From Girardinichthys multiradiatus (lineage: Eukaryota > Chordata > Actinopteri > Cyprinodontiformes > Goodeidae): DNA of 64,000 nt. The stretch lies in the NCBI RefSeq assembly GCF_021462225.1, contig NC_061804.1:6370740-6434739 (forward strand), given 5' to 3'. Position 1 is the stretch's first letter, and every line of letters begins with the position of its first letter. The position numbers were made by a program, and so were the translations under genes. Below the pieces are notes generated by a model, which was not told the origin of the DNA, did no database searches, and saw only the letters and a list, made by a program, of their open reading frames with translations. Positions 21,302-31,199 of this stretch are shown piece after piece.

Positions 21302-23126
21302 GTGAATGAACAGAGTGAAGTGAAGAAGGGTGTGAATACTTTTCAGGGTGGGAAAACTTTTCTTCTAAACATGGACGGAGAATTTGATAGGGAAACAGAT
21401 GACTCAGGGTCGAGTGCAGAGGCACCGGTTTGGAAAACGTTTAAGGAACAAGTGTATGTTGTGAGACAACTGGTACAGCAGACTCAGGGTTTTGGTTGAA
21501 TATGAAGAAGGCGAAAAAGGAAAAGGAGGTGGCCGAAGGAAAATGTAAAGACAGTGGATGGTTTAAAGGCAAGTTAAAGAGATAAGGGACAAGGCAGCAA
21601 AAAATGAGACATTCTGGTCTCAGATGGTGTTAATATGGCAGGGCGGAAAATATGCAATGTTTGATAAATCGAATACCACACAAACAGAACCACACACTGA
21701 CAGGAATAATGAAGTAGATGACAAGCCACCACCCTATGCACCTCCCACTGCTTCCGCCCAGTATCCTCCCCCTCCTACATCTCCTCCCACAGGGCTGTAC
21801 CCTGTACTTGACGTCAAAGAAGGGCGTGTAACTGTTCGTGGGTTGTCCAGCCCACAGGCTGCTCTCACCTCTTGTCCCGCCCCTACAGCTCCACAAGAAA
21901 AACAAAAGGACTTTCTTTCTTTCTTATCTGAATCACAAGACTCTCTGTCTGTAACTGACCCAGCTTGCTCTGAAGCACTCTCTGTTGGCTCTTATACTCA
22001 AGTAAGCTCAGATGAGTTTAAGCTAAGAAGATTGCGAGAAATCTTGGATGGTGTAACAATTCCCATCCCACCTTTAACTCCATCTCAGCACCATTCCCCA
22101 ACCTGCACAGATTATTCACCCCAAAGCATGACCATGGCAACACCTGCCCCATCTAAGCAAGTAGGCTCAGTGACTGTTGCTGTGTATGGTGACTGGCGGC
22201 CTGATGCCACACTTCCACCACAGACATCTACTCCTTGGGCTTCACCCACTCCTAGTGTAGAATGTAAGGCCCAGGAAAATGATGAAGCCATCTCAAACCT
22301 ACATGAACCACCAGAAGACACACCTGAGCACAGTGCCCCCCAACCAGAAACTCAAACCATGCAACCACGTGTCCTCCGCAAGGTGGCATCAAGAGGGGAT
22401 CCTGGGTTCTATAAAAACCAGATGCCCCTGTTCCATCAGCCTGGAACCGGGGGCCAGCGCAAATATAAGCCTTTTTCCCTGGGGGATCTTACCACACTCT
22501 GCGACAAGCTCCCACCCATAACTGAGGGGGCTTCTATTTGGTTACAAACTTTAGATTCCCTGACGGCAGGCAGCACTTTGGCTCTAGGTGACTACCGCAC
22601 GATTGCAGCATGTTGCATGAAACCACACACCTGTAGAGAGGTTGAAACTATAGCTCACACCACCTTCGCCCTAGATTCAGACCTTTTCACTCGATATTCC
22701 CAGTCGATAGGGGACGCGCTAAGGGACCTATACCCTGTAGCCAGGGGGCGCACTATCCCTAAATTTGAATGGAATCCAAACACCAATCCAAGAGAATATT
22801 TGGATCAATGCAAATCCATGTGGCAAACACAAACAGGAACTAATCCAGCCAATGAGGGCTCACAGAGGGATTGGTTCAGAGACGCTGTGCTAAGAGGCTT
22901 ACCCACACAGGTTAAAACCAACATGGAAGACAATCCTGATTTGCCAGGGGCTGATACTGGAACGTGGGATCGCCATTTAATTCACCATTTATCTAAAATA
23001 AGAGAGGAAAACAAGAAAGATGAGGAACAACTTAAAACATTACAAACACAATTGCTAAAAATGCAGTTAGCTGAAGCAAAACAAAAAGCAGGGACAAGAA
23101 AAAAGAAAATAAAACCCCTAAAATAA
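21302..23126 (+). pseudogene. gag: ERV-B gag: matrix and capsid, two frames
   Basis: A first piece (21302-21499, 65 codons) ends in a stop. After a shift, a 500-codon frame runs from 21624 to 23126. In it, a Pro-rich region (residues about 30-230) contains a PPPY late-domain motif (21726-21737), which recruits the budding machinery in retroviruses. Residues about 255-450 look like capsid, and 450-500 form a charged coiled-coil-like tail rich in Lys, Glu and Gln. The frame ends in a TAATG overlap with the nucleocapsid frame (one frame back). A myristoylation Gly after the first Met is not evident. Family assignment to retroviral Gag rests on order and motifs. Confidence 0.8.
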
Positions 23127-23509
23127 TGTATGAGGGTGCTGTGTCCCAAACACCACGAGCTCCTCCATTTCCTGGCCACCACGACATGTTTGTACAGGGG
23201 CCTATGACCTCTGGTCCTCATCAGGGACATGCTGGTCGTTTCAGGGGACGGGGTGGGCCCAGGGGAAGGGGATTCCAGCGAGGACCGCCAAGGCGGTGGG
23301 GAAATGCTGATGTGTGCTATTATTGTGAAGAGCCAGGCCACTGGAGCCGCAAATGTCCTTACAAAAATGACCAAGGTGGATATGGATGGCATGGTCCAGC
23401 CCGCCCCCGCAGAGGGAGAGGTGGTCCACCCCATGGAGGCCAACAGCAGCAGCCTTCACTCCAACTGCCAGCCTGGGATGAGCCCAGTCTCTGGTCGGAC
23501 CACCACTGA
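23126..23509 (+). pseudogene. gag: ERV-B gag: nucleocapsid with one zinc knuckle
   Basis: A 127-codon frame rich in Arg, Gly and Pro. It contains one CX2CX4HX4C zinc knuckle (23315-23356), the RNA-binding motif of retroviral nucleocapsid; one knuckle is the gammaretrovirus number. It ends in TGA at 23507-23509. The same frame then continues open into protease, so gag and pro-pol would be joined by stop readthrough, as in gammaretroviruses. Its start overlaps the end of the capsid frame, and the one-base shift there may be a mutation rather than a programmed event. Confidence 0.8.
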
Positions 23510-23758
23510 GGGTCCCCACAGAACCCCCCGGACAGAGGGACTGAGGACCCCTTACTGTCCATGACGGTGTATGGACAAAGTCTTCCTTTTCTAGTGGACA
23601 CTGGGGCTACATGCTCAACAATCAAACAAGCCCCTCCCTACACTCTCTCCACAAGGACTACCACTCTCATGGGGTTTTCTGGGGCTAAACAGGTCCTACC
23701 TTACACCAAGCCCCTAAGAACTGAAATAGGAGGGTAAATTCTGAACCACAGCTACTTA
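23510..23758 (+). pseudogene. pro: ERV-B protease
   Basis: In the frame of nucleocapsid, after the TGA, lies an aspartic protease with the catalytic DTGA motif at 23597-23608. Its partner patch, Leu-Leu-Gly-Arg-Asp, comes downstream at about 23786-23800. A TAA near 23735 splits the domain. Retroviral proteases act as dimers of about 100-125 residues; length and motif spacing fit. Inactive in this copy because of the stop. Confidence 0.8.
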
Positions 23759-24450
23759 GTGTCCACAGACACACCAGTAAATTTACTGGGCAGAGACATG
23801 TTGATCAAAATGGGCGCAACCATTCTGTGTGGTTCAGATGGACTGCAGGTGCAACTTCCTAATGGCCACCAACTTTCCTGTGGCAGCAACACAAACTTTT
23901 CACATGGCCAAAATTTAATCCAGCCCTTGCCTGATCCTATGGCTGATATTTACTGGGTCCTGCTACACCCAGAAACCACAGCATGCAGAGGTGTTCTCTC
24001 TTCTTTCCTTCGGTGGAAATCCTGGATCTCCACACTGGCACCCTACATCCCTCCCCCTGACCCGCCGCATGTCACCCTGTTTTATGACAGAAATAACTGT
24101 GAATGCTACCAGGAAAGCTTTGCTGATGAGCTGGAGGGTAAGACGTGGGACATTGTCACCACTGACATTTATGTAGCTCCAGAAGGCATTGTCGCCTCTG
24201 TACAGTTATCCAAAGAACAGGAAGGATGGTTTAAAATGTGGTCTGATGGCATTCCACATGTTTCTTTAGCCCTTCATCCAGGACATGAAGCACATGAGTT
24301 AGGGGGTGTGTTAAAACGCTCCCTCTCCCTACAGGATTGGCACCTCTCTTCTACTCCTAACCTCTCCTATTCACCTTCAGGGAACACTTATCGCATTCTT
24401 AATCATTCCACAGATGTAGGCACCCTGGAACATGTACAGTTAGACAGACA
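23759..24450 (+). pseudogene. ERV-B pol: protease end plus 2H phosphoesterase-like domain
   Basis: Part of a 315-codon open frame (23759-24706). Residues 1-55 finish the protease. Residues about 60-220 are not protease or RT. They contain PHVTLFYD (His codon 24068-24070, residue 104) and PHVSLALH (His codon 24257-24259, residue 167). Two H-hydrophobic-T/S motifs, each followed by a hydrophobic strand, are the defining feature of the 2H phosphoesterase superfamily. A Gly and charged helix after motif 2 also fit. The 63-residue spacing is somewhat shorter than in CNPase (about 79). Members cleave cyclic or 2'-5' phosphodiesters. Function here is inferred; ERV-A has the same block with one His lost. 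Confidence 0.6.
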
Positions 24451-24710
24451 TCATGGTAGAGAAAAATCAGATCACCCACTGGCAGCTGCAGTTGTACAAA
24501 ACATGCCCTCCACACTCTGGGCAGAAGGTTCCTCGGACGTGGGTCTCATACACTGTACTCCCATTACTTTTCAGCTTACTTCTGATCAACCAATCTGGAG
24601 GTCCCAATACCCTCATAAACCCGCTGCTGAACTGGGCATTAAGGACACAATTGAGGGTCTGTGGAATGCCGGTGTAGGGTTTTGCTCTCTCCCCAGCAAT
24701 CTTTAACCAA
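24451..24710 (+). pseudogene. pol: ERV-B pol: start of reverse transcriptase
   Basis: The C-terminal part of the same open frame (residues about 270-312) has the pattern that opens gamma-type RT: a Pro-x-x-Phe patch, then Gln-Tyr-Pro, Gly-Ile-Lys and Asn-Ala-Gly-Val. The frame then breaks and the next readable RT sequence is from the palm, so about 100 residues including the first catalytic Asp (motif A) are missing at about 24664-24680. Confidence 0.75.
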
Positions 24711-25520
24711 GTTCTTAAGGACTCCTTACAGGACTGCCCACTCCCACCACATACTAAACTCATCCAGTATGTTGATGACATTCTTTTGGCCACACCTACT
24801 GTAACTGAATGTTTGGAGGCTACTGCTGTGGTTCTTTCACATTTGGCCAAGACAGGCTATAAAGTCAGTAAAGCTAAACTTCAAATCTGCAGAAGACAGG
24901 CCGACTTCTTGGGCAGGGTGATCTCCCAGCCAGGTACAGGCATGTCCCCTGCGAATCAATCTGCAGTACTTTCTCATCCAAAACCACTCTTTGTAAAATA
25001 CATGTTGTCATTTCTGGGCCTTACAGGATACCGTAGATCATTTGTCCCCGGCTACACTGATCTTACAGCTCCCCTTAGAGATCTAGTGAAAAAACAGGGC
25101 ATGAGAAATCTCACTGCCCCCCTGGAATGGACCCGAGAGGCTGAAGAAGCTTTTATCACTCTCAAAACAAGCTTATCCCAAGCTGCACACTTGGCACACC
25201 CCGACTACACGCTTCCATTTTATTTGGATGTTTCTGTAACAGCACACACAGCCAATGGAGCGTTGTTCCAGAAAAAGGGGGGAAATAGAAATGTCCTTAT
25301 GTACATACGTGTTATACTTGACAACATGGAACAAAGGCATCACGAATGCACCAGACATGCAGCAGGGATGGCCAAAATAATCCAGAAAACAACCCATGTA
25401 GTTATGGGACACTCTTCATATTCTCACATCACATGGCGTGGTGGCTTTTGTGAACTCAAAAACATTCACACTATCACCACTGAGGCAACAGAGACTGAGC
25501 AGGGTGCTGGAAGCTCCTAA
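24676..25520 (+). pseudogene. pol: ERV-B pol: reverse transcriptase palm, thumb and connection
   Basis: The frame is open from about 24676 to 25520. The YVDD catalytic motif lies at 24768-24779, before the first Met of this stretch. The thumb follows, with the LGLTGYRR-type patch at about 25014-25040, and then the connection domain up to about 25400. The last 40 codons after about 25400 diverge from expectation, so the frame has probably slipped there. Without motif A the enzyme cannot work. Confidence 0.8.
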
Positions 25521-26097
25521 CATCACATACACACATGAAGGCATAAACATGGCAGACAGAATGACATCAGGAGAACCACATGTCTGTGCAGAAAAAGTTG
25601 GGTTTAATGAAAAAATCAGACCAGACCTACAAAGCACATCTCTGACAGTTGCTAGAAATTTGTATACAGATGGTTGCTGTTTCAGACATGACACACAAGG
25701 ACTTAAAGCAGCGTATGCAGTGGTGGAAGACTCAGGGTCAAACTTTGTAACAGTTAAAGCGGAAAGGCTGACAGACACACAATCAGCACAGAGAGCAGAA
25801 GTTTTGGCAGTGATAGCGGCCCTAGAATTAGGAGAAGGACAGAAAGTAAACATTTACACAGACTCAGCATATGCCACAAGTGCAGTTCACGTGGAACTAA
25901 AGCAATGGTTGAGAACAGGGTTCAGGACAGCAGGACAGAAACCCATTAAGCATGAACAGGAAATGAAAAGGCTGGCTGAAGCATTGCTATTACCACAGGA
26001 GGTGGCAGTTATCAAGTGCAAAGGACTTGACAGCAGCAATACCAGACTAGCACAGGGAAACCAGGCGGCAGATCAAGCAGCGAAGCAGTGTGCTTGA
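25438..26097 (+). pseudogene. pol: ERV-B pol: RNase H
   Basis: In another frame, residues 75-219 form a retroviral RNase H, which removes the RNA strand of the RNA-DNA hybrid. All four catalytic acids are readable: Asp78 (YTDG), Glu121 (AEVLAV), Asp142 (YTDSAYA) and Asp212 (GNQAAD). The conserved His normally found just before the last motif is not present (Gly-Leu-Asp at 196-198). The frame overlaps the end of the RT frame by about 80 bases, which reflects a frameshift. The Met at 25438 is not a natural start, because this is the interior of a polyprotein. Confidence 0.85.
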
Positions 26098-26285
26098 TCA
26101 ACCAAAAAATATATTGTTGTGTTCGGAGGTAGGGTGGACACCAGAGCCCACTCTGGAGGAAGTAGTGAAACTACAAAAGGGGGCCTCACCAGAAGAAAAG
26201 TCGATGTGGAAGGCGAGAGGAGGCAGTGAGGACCAAAATGGACTTTGGAGACTGCAACTCCAGTTTTCTAACTATCTAACTATCT
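26098..26285 (+). pseudogene. pol: ERV-B pol: truncated beginning of integrase
   Basis: A 65-codon frame after RNase H has a Trp-Thr-Pro-Glu-Pro patch and a Gly-Ala-Ser-Pro-Glu-Glu-Lys patch. These resemble the linker that precedes the integrase zinc domain in fish ERVs. It runs into a CTAACTAT simple repeat, after which no integrase core is recognised. The HHCC zinc motif is absent. Confidence 0.5.
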
Positions 26286-26480
26286 AACTATGAACACACT
26301 CCCAAACTTTGTGGAAGATATTTACAGAATGGTTAAAGATGCTGCCTTTGGCAACGGTGGATTCATCAACAAATTAGACCTTACAGATTAAAAGTAGATT
26401 GTCATCAAAGTTCGTGTACATGTAAAACTGGACAGACAAATAGGTTTTGCAATATAGTGTATTTCACAATGGGGATGGTT
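26286..26480. other. Unassigned sequence after ERV-B
   Basis: May hold further decayed integrase, but nothing is readable. Confidence 0.3.
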
Positions 26481-26484
26481 CTGG

Positions 26485-26780
26485 GGGTGGTGTTCTGCCC
26501 CTAAAGTGCAAACAGAAACAGGAACAAACAGGGAGCCGCTCGGTGAATTGAGTATTTTAAGAATAACTGAACTTGTAACTTACAAGAAAAGCAGGACAAG
26601 GAACATAGGCAGAGACAGGCATAGAACAGCAGGCAAACAGAACAATCCAGTAGTGAACAATGAATCCAGAGAGTCTAAATACAGAGGCAGGGTGGAGAAA
26701 TGTCTAATGAACCAGAAGAGCTAATCAGACAAAATGCGGAGCAGCTGGGGCAGGGAGAAAACAGTAAAAAAAAAAAAAAA
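26485..26780 (-). repeat. Purine-rich dispersed repeat fragment
   Basis: A/G-rich block with ACAGGAACA/AGGCAGAGACAGGCA words, of the same character as the blocks at 13690-14075 and 53020-53720. It ends at a 14-base A run (26766-26780). Confidence 0.35.
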
Positions 26781-27385
26781 TCCAAATACCCACAAAAAAA
26801 CTCAAGCTTCCACAGATCAGACCTTTCAGACCGACATGTAGTATTAGATTTTTGCCAGACTTAGCATTTTGCATTTGGGCTGAAAAGTAAATTTTGGGTC
26901 TTATATAACAGGAGCACCTTCTACAGCTCCTTCTATAGCCTGATTTATGCTTTACTTGTCCTCCATTGTCTTGATAGGTTTGCAGTTAGGCCATACTCTT
27001 CCCATAGTTGGATGATACATTATTTTATATCTCAAGCTTGAATTTTGCTTCTTTGGCTCTAAAATTATCAACAACAACAAAAAAGAAATGCTGTGAGTCA
27101 GTACTTCTAACCTATTTTCTGAGACAACTTCCACTTATTCAGTTATTTAGTAATGCTGTATTTTTGCCTTTGCCATTGCAAGGCAAAACAAAGATGCCTA
27201 ATCCCTTCTGCGCTTAATTGGTGGTAATTAGAGGGTTAAATATCTCCACAACTTCAATCCTTGATCTTTCTGCAATGTTCCTTGGTCTTAATGAGGCTGT
27301 TTACTGATGCTCTCTAACACAGTCTGAACCCTTCCAAGAATAGCTGGATGTATACTGAGATTAAATTACACAAAGGATAACTTTA
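26781..27385. other. Unassigned sequence
   Basis: No element or gene recognised. Confidence 0.4.
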
Positions 27386-27470
27386 TTTACTCAGGTCAGC
27401 GTTGCAAATGAGAACTAGTTCTCAGTCGTCTCAACTGGTTAAATAAAGTCAAATAAAAATAAAATGAAAA
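27386..27470 (+). repeat. Retroposon 3' end fragment
   Basis: A short block with GCAAATGAGAACTAGTTCTC and GGTTAAATAAAG followed by an A-rich tail. This is a 3' terminus common to many fish LINE/SINE copies. Confidence 0.5.
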
Positions 27471-27599
27471 AAATAAATATGTTTATTAAGTAGGGGACTT
27501 CTGAGGGCAGTTGGTTTCACTGGATTATATTTAAGGGTATCAGAGTGAAGAAAGATTAACAGAAATGCAAGTCATATTTATTAAAATGTTTTCGCAAAA

Positions 27600-27756
27600 A
27601 CATTTTAAAAACAATAACATTTTTTATTCCACTTGACTTGTATGTTTTACCTTGTGTTGGTTAATAAATACTATCTTAAAAAAAGATATAATTTGAAGTT
27701 TGCGGTTTTAAAGTGACAAAATGTCAAAGGGTATGAACACTTTCAATATAGTGTAA
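27600..27756 (+). repeat. Tc1-like 3' end fragment
   Basis: The GTGACAAAATGTCAAAGGGTATGAA-like ending is typical of the right terminus of fish Tc1 elements. No transposase or left end is nearby. Confidence 0.4.
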
Positions 27757-27779
27757 ATTGATGTCGTTATTATAACTGA

Positions 27780-28092
27780 CGTCAATCCTTTAGCTTGAAA
27801 TGTAAAAAAAAAAAAAAAAGACTTTTCTCAGCAAAATAGCTTTTTTGACATGACACGAGGATTGGGAGAGCAACGTGGCAAGAAATCGGCATGGACTAGG
27901 CTGACAAGGCATGACCAAAAACAGTCGAAGACATGGACTGGCTTGGCATAGCAAAAACGAACAATTGTGAACTAGCGTGTCAATGCAAACAGTATCATCC
28001 AGCAAGGAGTAACAAGAACAGAAGGGCATATATAGAGCATGGCTTAGGTGAAAGCAAAAGGACAGATTGAGTGAAGCAGGAGGGCTGAATGA
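27780..28092 (-). repeat. Dispersed repeat, left flank of the foldback element
   Basis: Repetitive ATGGACTGGC/ATGACCAAAA words with AG-rich composition. The same kind of sequence resumes after the foldback element at 29502, so the foldback probably inserted into this repeat. Confidence 0.35.
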
Positions 28093-29495
28093 TATGGAAG
28101 CAAATCGTTACCATATTTCAAATGAAAAAGCATTTTCAGAAATGCTTTTTCATTTTAAGAATGTGGCTGCATTGTTTGACTCATAAATGAAATTAGTAAT
28201 CAATAATCCTATTTGCATTTTAATTTTCTTCTTCAAGATTGCTCATTCTTTCACTTAATTAAAATGAAAAAGACATTTGAGATTTATTTTTCAAAATGTA
28301 CCCCAGCAAATAGATACCAAAATTCAATTTGAAATGTAAAATTTGAAAATGAAAAAGCATTTTCAGAAATGCTTTTTCATTTTAAGAATGTGGCTGCATT
28401 GTTTGACTCATAAATGAAATTAGTGATCAATCATCCTATTTGCATTTTCTTCTTCAAGACTGCTCATTCCTTCACTAAATTAAAATGAAAAAGAAAAAGA
28501 CATTTGAGATTTATTTTTTAAAATATGCCCCAGCAAATAGATACCAAAATTCAATTTGAAATGTAAAATTTGAAAATGAAAAAGCATTTTCAGAAATGCT
28601 TTTTCATTTTAAGAATGCGGCTGCGTTATTTGACCCATAAATAAAATTAGTAATCAATCATCCTATTTGCATTTGCATTTTCTTCTTCATGACTGCACAT
28701 TTTATGCCATAATCAAAAAGAAAACAAAGCAGACATTGCTCTTTCGTTTTCGTGGTCTGCCCGCAAAGTACTGCCCTCCAAGCTGTGGCAGCTTCGGTGG
28801 CAGGCTGTGGCGGAACTGCCAGTTCTGCCTGCCACTGCCACAAATTGAGCTCGGCCCTGCTGCAATTCAATCAATTTCTCGGCACGTTTGCAATGTAATG
28901 CAATGCAGACGTGCACAGCGCCTCCCACCGAATAAGATGGGCAGCTCGGTCAGCAGGGAGCTGAGGAAGAGCGGCTGCTGACGTCACTCTTCTGCGCCCG
29001 CAGCTCGGAATGCTTTTTCGTTTTCCAGTTCTGGGCAGTACTTTGCGGGCAGACCACGAAAACGAAAAAGCAATGTCTGCTTTGTTTTCTTTTTGATTAT
29101 GGCATAAAATGTGCAGTCATGAAGAAGAAAATGCAAATGCAAATAGGATGATTGATTACTAATTTTATTTATGTGTCAAATAACGCAGCCACATTCTTAA
29201 AATGAAAAAGCATTTCTGGAAATGCTTTTTCATTTTCAAATTTTACATTTCAAATTGAATTCTGGTGTCTATTTGCTGGGGCATATTTTAAAAAATAAAT
29301 CTCAAATGTCTTTTTCTTTTTCATTTTAATTTAGTGAAGGAATGAGCAGTCTTGAATAAGAAAATGCAAATGCAAATAGGATGATTGATTACTAATTTCA
29401 TTTATGAGTCAAACAATGCAGCCACATTCTTAAAATGAAAAAGCATTTCTGAAAATGCTTTTTCATTTGAAATATGGTAACGATTTGCTTCCATA
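28093..29495. mobile_element. Foldback element with nested repeats and 6-bp target duplication
   Basis: The outer ends (TATGGAAGCAAATCG... and its exact complement ending at 29495) are inverted. The left arm is 28093-28776 and the right arm 29033-29495. Directly outside, GAATGA occurs at 28087-28092 and 29496-29501, a 6-bp target duplication. The left arm contains three direct copies of a 227-bp unit (starting at 28121, 28348, 28575); the right arm contains two inverted copies (29201, 29434). Each unit begins with its own perfect small palindrome of the AAAAAGCATTTC type. The centre (28777-29032) is GC-rich, with a further hairpin (28797-28805 with 28827-28835) and a CRE-like TGACGTCA at 28979-28986. 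No transposase is present, so it is non-autonomous. Confidence 0.85.
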
Positions 29496-29501
29496 GAATG
29501 A

Positions 29502-29760
29502 GGCTGATTGCAATGGCAGAGAGAGAAATCAAAACATGACTGGAACTAAACAGAGAAACAATGACAATGTAACCAGAAGGATAAACCAAGAAATAGCAGA
29601 ACAAATATGCATCATCACCAGAACAAATAAGAGACTAAACCAAAAGGAATGAACTATAGCACTCGAACACATAAAAAATCATGATCAGAGGACCCAAAAC
29701 AGACCCAAGACCCAAAACAAGCAACTGCAAATCATGACAGACATATTTAAGGCTGCAAGA
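29502..29760 (-). repeat. Dispersed repeat, right flank of the foldback element
   Basis: A/G/C-rich words (AACAGAG, ACCCAAAACAGAC) continue the block interrupted at 28092. It ends with an ATCATGACAG-like terminus near 29740. Confidence 0.35.
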
Positions 29761-29959
29761 GAAATGTTGCACCGATTTTTCTTCTTCCATTGAGCTAGTA
29801 TTTTGCCTTTTTTGTTTTTCTGGGAACAGACCACATGAGTAAAAATTGTCACCTCCGCTAATGTGTTGGTCAGTCTACCCTAAACTGTAGCTGTTTGACA
29901 TCAAACTGAAATAATCACAGCCAACAGAGACAGGCCTATTTGTAGGAGATGATTGCCCA

Positions 29960-31150
29960 GAGAGTGAGTTTTGCTGCTGGGTGCTTTTATAACCATATAT
30001 GTTGTGAGCTTGTGAGATTTAAAACCTGCCCAGTAAGGCGGTGGTATTAGGACAAAATAGAAAGGTGTGAGATGAGCTCTGACATTATTGAACTGCAAAA
30101 ATTCTGCACACATATGGAATGAATTCACACAATTTCTTAAAATACAAGAATTTATTAATTAACTAATTAACTAATTTTTCAATTAACAAACTCTTTACTG
30201 TGCTAAAACAATCCAACTAAACTACCAAGCAGAATTAAAGAATAAGGAAGACTAATAGGCTATGTACAATATAAACAAGTTGATTAAAGATGATTGAAAA
30301 CCATGACCAAAAGACTGATGCAACATTATCATACAATGTTTATGTTTGAGAACCAAGGATTATCTTGAAGAATCTGGAAGTGATGTGAAGTTAGTCTTGG
30401 AACCAACTTAGGCAATGATCAGCAACGTTTAGACAACCATTCACAATGCAAGATCAGATAAAATATTATTTTAATGTTTTAAATAATGATCTGCTGAATA
30501 AAACCAACCTTCTGGATAACTAATTCTCAACAGGGTCTCATTAGCTGCCTTTATTTATTAACATAATATTTAAAGAAATATTAAGGGAATATTTTGGAAA
30601 AGAGCCAAATCTTTCTGGAGAAATGGGGTTTAATGGTGTTTACTTAGTTATCAGATTTAGTAAAATAATGTTTAGGGAACTATTATTTACTGGATTGAAA
30701 ACTGACAACCTCTTCTGGGTAAATATTATTTGGCAGCAAGCACGTGTCCTAAGCTGTTAGCAGTTGAAGCTAACAAAGGAGGCTGGTAGCTTAGCACCAG
30801 AATCAAACACACACCTTTAAAAATACCGTCAATAAAAGGGTTAAAATGCATAAGCGCGGATGGTTCGTTATGATCAATCTTCTGTTTAAAATCACCCTTC
30901 AAGTAAAGTTTGTCTTAACTTTAAAGACATACAAACAAAGAACACAACCTGAGCATGTGTGCAGCAGATAGCCCAAGCACCAAGATAGCTGAGTTCAACA
31001 CAACCAACAAAACCAAACTTCATAAAAATAAAAAACGTTTAGATCATTTCAATCGAAATCCTTCACTATTACTCTCTGCCCAAAACCTAACCTCATGAAC
31101 CATGTTGAGGAGTTGTCCGGGCGACGACGAAGTTTGAAGAGAGCTCTGTG
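29960..31150 (-). repeat. Unclassified dispersed repeat R1, copy 1 (minus)
   Basis: Reads as the reverse complement of 55128-57045. Shared stretches include the GGTGGTATTAGGACAAAAT border (about 30040), the AATACAAGAATTTATTAA stretch (about 30140), TTATCTTGAAGAATCTGGAAG (about 30361) and ACGTTTAGATCATTTCAATC (about 31036). No coding frame is conserved between copies. Its class is unknown; the length (over 1 kb) and partial copies suggest an LTR or a non-autonomous DNA element. Confidence 0.6.
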
Positions 31151-31199
31151 AACAATGGATTAGCTTCCAGCTGACATCCGGAGCTGTGGCTGGGCGGCA

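Larger units (their letters stand above)
20216..26285 (+). mobile_element. ERV-B: class I endogenous retrovirus without env
   Basis: On the plus strand are a leader with repeated hairpins, a long gag, protease, a 2H-like block, RT, RNase H and the beginning of integrase. It stops inside integrase at about 26285; the rest of integrase, env and the 3' LTR are absent. No complete 5' LTR was delimited; the first 115 bases may be the end of one. Few stops per gene make it much younger than ERV-A. It begins directly after the LINE relic. Confidence 0.85.

Noticed and set aside
21500..21623. Programmed frameshift between the first gag piece and the main gag frame
   Set aside because: Two stops and a 120-base gap separate them, which points to mutation rather than a programmed shift.
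26286..26800. 3' LTR of ERV-B
   Set aside because: No polypurine tract, TG...CA borders or match to the 20216-20330 region could be found.
28093..29495. CRISPR-like array
   Set aside because: Units are 227-233 bp with internal palindromes and no short unique spacers, and the genome is vertebrate.
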